Shown piece after piece: positions 59,346 through 64,000 of a stretch of 64,000 nt of DNA. The stretch comes from Jaltomata sinuosa. Lineage: Eukaryota; Streptophyta; Magnoliopsida; Solanales; Solanaceae. Each line of letters begins with the position of its first letter. Position 1 is the stretch's first letter. Both the position numbers and the translations under genes were made by a program. Location: positions 1 to 64,000 of the forward strand of contig QJPP01003568.1 in the NCBI GenBank assembly GCA_003996215.1, in the 5' to 3' direction. Under the pieces are notes generated by a model. That model did no database searches. It was not told the origin of the DNA and was given only the letters and a program-made list of their open reading frames with translations.

Positions 59346-60100
59346 TGTCATGGACCAACTACCAGGCCATGCAAGCACCTATTCTAAGCACCTAGATAAG
59401 AGAACCCATACCACCCGAAAACACTTCCCTCCTCCCGATCACTCTGCTCCCAATGTCAAAAAATCCAGGTAGCTATCGTACCCACTTTCTTCTTTACTTC
59501 ATTGCACGATTACAGATACAATTGTGGTAGACAATGGTAGATAAAGTAGATATTGAGTTGGGTTTTTGAAATTGAAAGTTTTGTTTAATGTTGTTGGTTT
59601 TCCGAAGTATGGGTGCTCCCCTTACATTTATAAGGCCTCCATAGCATTCTAGGCATAAGGATTATGGAATTTTTGGCCCAAAAAGAGCTAAAAATGGTGG
59701 GGGAGGTTAAGGGTTGTTCTTGGAGAAAGTTTGTGATTAGACAAATTTTAGGGGTTATAATGCCCAAATTTTTATATAAAATAGTGATAGGGCACTGTAG
59801 AAGTACTAATTTGGACTTGGAATGTTAAAAATGGAGTTTTGGGTCAAAGGGCGCCATTGTTGCACCCCTTGAAGCTTTGGGATTATAATGAAGACCGCTA
59901 TAGCAGACCCAAACTGCTATAGCAGAGAAATTCCCGCTATAGCGGTTTTGCTGTAGCGGATGACCATCCGCTGTAGTAGAGGATCGAAACTAGTAGCCTC
60001 TTAGGCATGCCTTAGAGAACTTTTTCCTGTTTGAAAAGCATTTTCTTATGTTCTTATGAAATCTATTTTTTCCCCTTGATTAATCGCAGGTTAATACTCA
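59346..60100. other. LTR-like fragment with CTATAGCGG cluster
   Basis: No gene. The cluster at 59885-59975 has CCGCTATAGCAG, CCCGCTATAGCGG and GCTGTAGCGGATG in close order. It resembles the corresponding part of the LTRs at 34989 and 40141. Confidence 0.5.
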
Positions 60101-60360
60101 ATGGATGCCAGTCAAGAACATATTCCTCCTCACAAGAGGTTCCTGATAATTCTAGTCGTGAGAGGTACCAGAACTATCGAAGGCTAGGTTTTTGTTATGA
60201 AAGGGTCTTCAAATAGGAGGGGTGGATGAGAAGGCACCAACTTTATATCGTAAGATTTATGAGTTTGGCTGGGCCCCATTGGTGGTGGTTCCCACTTCTG
60301 TATGGGTGGAAGTTATCAAATCTTCTTGCACCTCATGATTTTTCTTTAGAGGTGCGTCAG
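60101..60360 (+). pseudogene. N-terminal fragment of a 'plant transposon protein' ORF
   Basis: ATG at 60101 (MDASQEHIPPHKRF) is preceded by an acceptor-like CGCAG. After a frame change it continues RERYQNYRRLGFCYERVF and KIYEFGWAPLVVVPTSVWVE. The order resembles the start of the ORF found in the env-like position of Athila-type elements. It stops near 60360. Confidence 0.45.
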
Positions 60361-60379
60361 TCTAATCTGTACAACTCTT

Positions 60380-61721
60380 CAAGGTGATTACCATTACTTT
60401 CTTTGGATTTTTTATATCACTAGGAAATACCCCTAGAGGTGTCATGTTTTATGCCTGAGCTAATTGACCCATATATGTCTCTAAATTCTTTTGAGCCAAT
60501 TGCTGATTTTTGATCTCAGCAACCATTTGTTCTTGGTTGGCTAGAATCTTTATCAAGGTCTCTTCTATATTGCTGGACTGAGTGTTGATCTGAATACCTT
60601 GTTGCTATTTAAACTACTGTGGTTGAGCATGATTAGTGCCCCAAGAATATGTGGGCTAACTCTGCCAGTTCTGATTGTAGGCATTACCATAGTTTTGATT
60701 GCCTTTCTATACATTGCCCATAAAATTTACTGACTCTGGATTCGCTCCACACAAGTCTGTCGAATGACTAATAACACTACACATTTCACACCAAGTCTAA
60801 ACTTGCTAAACTACATTTACTTGAGCCTGAGGTTGAGCCATACTCAACTTGTTGAACTGAGCCATCATCTAAGTCTGAAAACTGGCCAATTGTGTTGCTA
60901 ATCCTGTGACACTATCTACCTCAATCATACCTACAAGCTTCTTCACTATATTTCTGGATATATAATTATGCCACTCTAGATTACCTTGTGCAATTTGGTT
61001 TAGGAGAGTATATAGCACTTTATAGGTTTTCTCCAAAGCTTAACCACCTGCCGCTGAATCTAGCAAAATTTATGTGTTATGGTCAAGACTTTCAAAAATA
61101 GTGTGAGCTAATACCTCATTATTCTGCTAGTGATGTGGGAAATACCTGAGAAGAGACTTGAATCTCTCCCATGCATGGTAGAGATTCTTGTTTGGCTTTT
61201 ACTTAAAACTTAGGATTTCACTCCTCATCTTTGCAGTTTTTCCCAAAGGAAAGAATCGAAGGAGGAACTTCTTTGCCAAGTCATCCCAAGTTGTGATTGA
61301 ATTTGAAGGTCCTGCCTTCAACCATTCCGTTACTTCTACCAATAGTGAATATGGGGAATGTGTGAGCCTCACGTAGTCTGTGGAGACTCCTATACGAATG
61401 AATATGTAACTGATCTCCAGAAAGTTTTAGAGATGAACCTGTGGGTCCTCATGTGACAACCCTATAAACTGCCCGCTTGTGTGCAATAATTGCACCATGT
61501 TTTGTTTCAGCTCAAGTTTGCCCCAGGCGGCAGGCTTTTGAATACAGGAGGTCACATTAGTTGCGAGTGGTATTGCCACTTTGCATACTGTCCTGTGGTC
61601 TAGTGGTTGTTCATCAGCCATTGCTACAGGAAAGGTCTCTCCTTGTTGAACTTGATCAAGATCTAAACTTGTGCCGGCAAATTTAGCATCTAAGACCAAG
61701 ATATTAGCACTTATCAAACAA
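60380..61721 (-). pseudogene. Athila-type gag with zinc knuckle (minus strand, broken)
   Basis: On the minus strand the frame opens at the ATG at 61621 (MADEQPLDHR) or slightly upstream. The Retrotrans_gag core lies at about 61330-61130, with SITTWDDLAKKFLLRFFPLG and NLYHAWERFKSLLRYFPHH. An intact CX2CX4HX4C zinc knuckle (CEMCSVISHSTDLC) lies at 60790-60749, followed by an Asn/Gln/Tyr-rich stretch. Stops interrupt it, including at 61427 and after FPHH. The primer site at 61762 stands in the right place, so this is the 5' half of one element. Confidence 0.8.
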
Positions 61722-61761
61722 AATAGTAAAACTAAAAATTAGAAGGTTGAGAATTTTCAAG

Positions 61762-61779
61762 TCCTTGGCAATGGAACCA
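61762..61779 (-). other. Primer binding site, tRNA-Asp type (decayed)
   Basis: On the minus strand TGGTTCCATTGCCAAGGA matches 13 of 18 bases of the tRNA-Asp complement and is followed by ACTTG, as usual in Athila. Confidence 0.7.
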
Positions 61780-61788
61780 AAAACCTAT

Positions 61789-62450
61789 TGCTCCCAAACG
61801 CACACGTAAGTGTACGTGGTCGTGCAAGTAATAAAGTGTCTCTTACGAGCTGAATATTGATCCCACAGGGACTTAGTGTTCAACAAATGATCCAACTTAA
61901 TTATTACTATTCTAGTTAAAGAAGTGCAGTTTTTAACCAAGAATTTGAGATTTGTTTTTGTAAACTGGATACAAGAAATAACGAAGATATAAAATTTAGA
62001 TTGCAAACAATATTTGGAGAGATCCAGGGTTGAGGCATTTACTTCACAGTCATGCATAACTATGGTTTCTAGACGGTGTAGGTGTTTATCATGATTGTTG
62101 ATCTACGGGATTGATATTACAACTTGGTAATGGTCATCCTTTAAGTAATCTACCCAAATTATGAATTCATCAATGGTGATTCTTTGTAAGCCTATGAGTG
62201 GATGAACACCCTATTTCTAGGGTTGAGGATACAGTATGATTGCTTAATTATTGTTTAATAGTTGGTTAATATGTTTAGCATGTCATGTGATTGTTCTTGC
62301 ATTCTTGTTTTACTATTCTAAAGCGTCATGAACTTTAGGCTAAATCTAAGTCTCAAAATGAATTGAACATAGGAGTGGAGGGATGGAATGAAGAATGTAT
62401 GGAGCATGGATCATGTCCTTAATTGGTAGATATCAATTGTAAAGGATGTT
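61789..62450 (-). repeat. Athila-type LTR fragment (minus strand)
   Basis: It begins next to the primer site with TGCTCCCAAACG and CACACGTAAGTGTACGTGG, and aligns with 38660 onward through ATTGATCCCACAGGGAC. The upper border, near 62450, is approximate. Confidence 0.6.
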
Positions 62451-62563
62451 TTGCGGTTAGGATAGTGATATACCTAAATACCCCACTTGGTTAATGAAAT
62501 GTGAAGATTGTTTAACGCATCCTAATTAAAGACTTACATCGCCTCTCAACGGTGTAGTTGTGA
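62451..62563 (+). repeat. LTR end fragment of the last gypsy element
   Basis: Sequence ends CGCCTCTCAACGG...GTTGTGAA right before a primer site. Only this end of the LTR seems present. Confidence 0.45.
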
Positions 62564-62566
62564 ACT

Positions 62567-62578
62567 TGGTATCATAGC
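62567..62578 (+). other. Primer binding site, initiator Met tRNA
   Basis: TGGTATCATAGC, one change from TGGTATCAGAGC. Confidence 0.8.
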
Positions 62579-62778
62579 ATCATGTTTAGGTGTCCTAGGG
62601 TGTCTGAAAGCCGCATCAAGTAGAGTCTTCTTTATGGGTGTGAAGCGCGCCATATTTATGGGGGAGAAGCTATGAGATGTCATTAGGAAAGAACTTTACT
62701 TCCTTCTTTTCCATATCGTGCTATAGAGTGTGAACTCTATTTAATACCTTTCTAACTCATTCTCTACGTGTTCAAAAA

Positions 62779-64000
62779 ATGCCTCCTAGAAGAGCCAACG
62801 CAAGAAATCAGTCGGCACTAGCAGCTCCAGCAGACCCTTTGAATGAGCAACTTACCCATGCTGAATTCAGGGCTGCTTTTTAGGTGTTCATAAATCTGAA
62901 GCAGATTGATATGAGTGTGGATGAGTACGCACTCAAGTTTACTCAGCTGTCTAAGAATGCCTCCGGCAATGGTAGCTGACTCCAGGGCTCGTATGAGTAA
63001 GTTTGTGTCAAAGAGTATCCGATGATGTAGTTAAGGAGTGTAAGACTGCTATGCTGGTAAGGGAGATGGATATCTCTAGGTTGGTTACTTATGCTCAACA
63101 AATCTAATAGGAAAATATCAAAGAGGGGGAGGAGACAATAAGAGAGCTAGAACAGGTGATTTCAGTTACTCTCAGCAAAGGTCAGAGGGAGGGAACCACT
63201 ATTATTCCTACCAGAAATCTTCAGCTCCAGCACTATCTTCTGCTAGTGCTTCAGTGCCTAAGTTCAGGTAGGACCAATGGGATAAGGCGCCAGGATCTAA
63301 GTCCCAAGGTAGTGTCACTAGGGGGCGCACTCATCATATATGCAAGAAGAGTGGTAAGAACCACCAGGGTTAGTGTATGCCATGTAGTGGGAATTGTTTT
63401 GGGTGTGGAAAGAAAGGCCACAGAATGAAGGATTTTCCAGCAGTTTCTCAGAAAGGCAAGAATGCTCGCACTCAGAATCAGGATAGTTCTACAACAGCTC
63501 CAAAAGGTCGCCTGTCTCAGCAGGGTGCCTCTTCTAATACAGGTGGTGGTCAGCACCAAAAAAACCTCTATGCTCTTCAGGCTAAACTGGACCAGGAGGA
63601 TTCTGCTTATGTGGTCACAGGTACGTTACGAGTCTTTAATACTGATGCTTATGCATTATTATATCTTGGAGCTACACTTTCCTTTGTGACTCCTTATATA
63701 ACAGTAGACTTTGGTGTTAGTCCAGATGTCCTCCTAGAACCCTTCTCAGTCTCTACTCCTATTGGTAACCCAGTTACAGCTAGACGGGTATAAAAAAAAT
63801 TCCCTATCACAGTTTCCCAGAGAGTCACCTCAGCCAATCTTGTAGATTTTGAAATGGTTGATTTTTGATATCATTCTAGGCATGGATTGGTTACACTCCT
63901 GCTATGCCTTAGTTTATTTTAGAACTAGGATCATTTGATTCCAGTTTCTAAACGAGCTAGTCTTACAGTGGAAGAGTAACACCTCAGTGCCTATAGGTCG
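62779..64000 (+). pseudogene. gag-protease of a gypsy element, runs off the window (broken)
   Basis: The ATG at 62779 opens MPPRRANARNQSALAAPADP, a usual start for Solanaceae chromovirus gag, and meets TAG at 62881. Most of the Retrotrans_gag domain is missing there; the reading picks up at SVDEYALKFTQLSKNAS. The zinc-knuckle place (63395-63436) reads CFGCGKKGHRMKDF, with Phe for the last Cys. The protease place reads YLGATLSFVTPY with Tyr (63662) where the catalytic Asp is expected, and DIILGMDWL-like sequence follows near 63870. Further pol domains lie beyond the window. Confidence 0.83.

Overview
This is plant nuclear DNA made almost entirely of nested, mostly broken retrotransposons. The families present (chromovirus, Athila and Tat lineages of Ty3/gypsy, an RTE-type LINE, Stowaway-like MITEs) and their sequence style suggest a dicot, most likely Solanaceae, in gene-poor heterochromatin. 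The species is an inference from family resemblance. I see no intact host gene, no rRNA or tRNA gene, and nothing prokaryotic.

Layout. (1) 1-9051: a chromovirus (Tekay/Del type), plus strand, with a 3268-bp 3' LTR, only the last 590 bp of the 5' LTR, and a full-length gag-pol broken by six stop codons and a 53-bp tandem duplication. (2) 9052-17783: an unusual minus-strand element with two LTRs of about 3.9 kb around an internal region of only 626 bp. A second, partial internal region follows the lower LTR, so the order is LTR-internal-LTR-internal, with element 1 sitting in the last unit. (3) 17784-37214: a third gypsy element, plus strand, with badly decayed gag-pol. Its 5' LTR is split by (4) an 11.1-kb Athila-type element at 18326-29442 flanked by the 5-bp target duplication AGTGG. 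The Athila copy keeps gag and protease remnants but no reverse transcriptase or integrase, and has a decayed ORF of the 'putative plant transposon protein' type. An 864-bp LTR-like piece (20811-21674) is inserted in its gag region.

(5) 37215-45000: an Athila-type relic (minus), a 2.3-kb solo LTR of the element-3 family, and Tat-lineage gag/protease relics (minus) next to a plus-strand Tat LTR end with primer site. (6) 45188-51490: a TIR element interrupted by a 5'-truncated RTE LINE, a Stowaway-like MITE, a truncated second one, and AT-rich DNA, the least transposon-like part of the window. (7) 51700-62560: a mosaic of LTR and Athila fragments with a fragment of a host ABCG transporter gene (58756-59215, minus) that keeps an intron. 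(8) 62564-64000: the 5' end of another gypsy element running off the window.

The elements do not form a pathway. What links them is nesting order and shared LTR features: CTATAGCGG-type clusters, GTACCATGCCTGGTATG subrepeats, and GTGCG/CGCAC palindromes. The most notable items are the giant-LTR, tiny-internal tandem element, the captured ABCG fragment, and the palindrome-rich RT-less Athila derivative.
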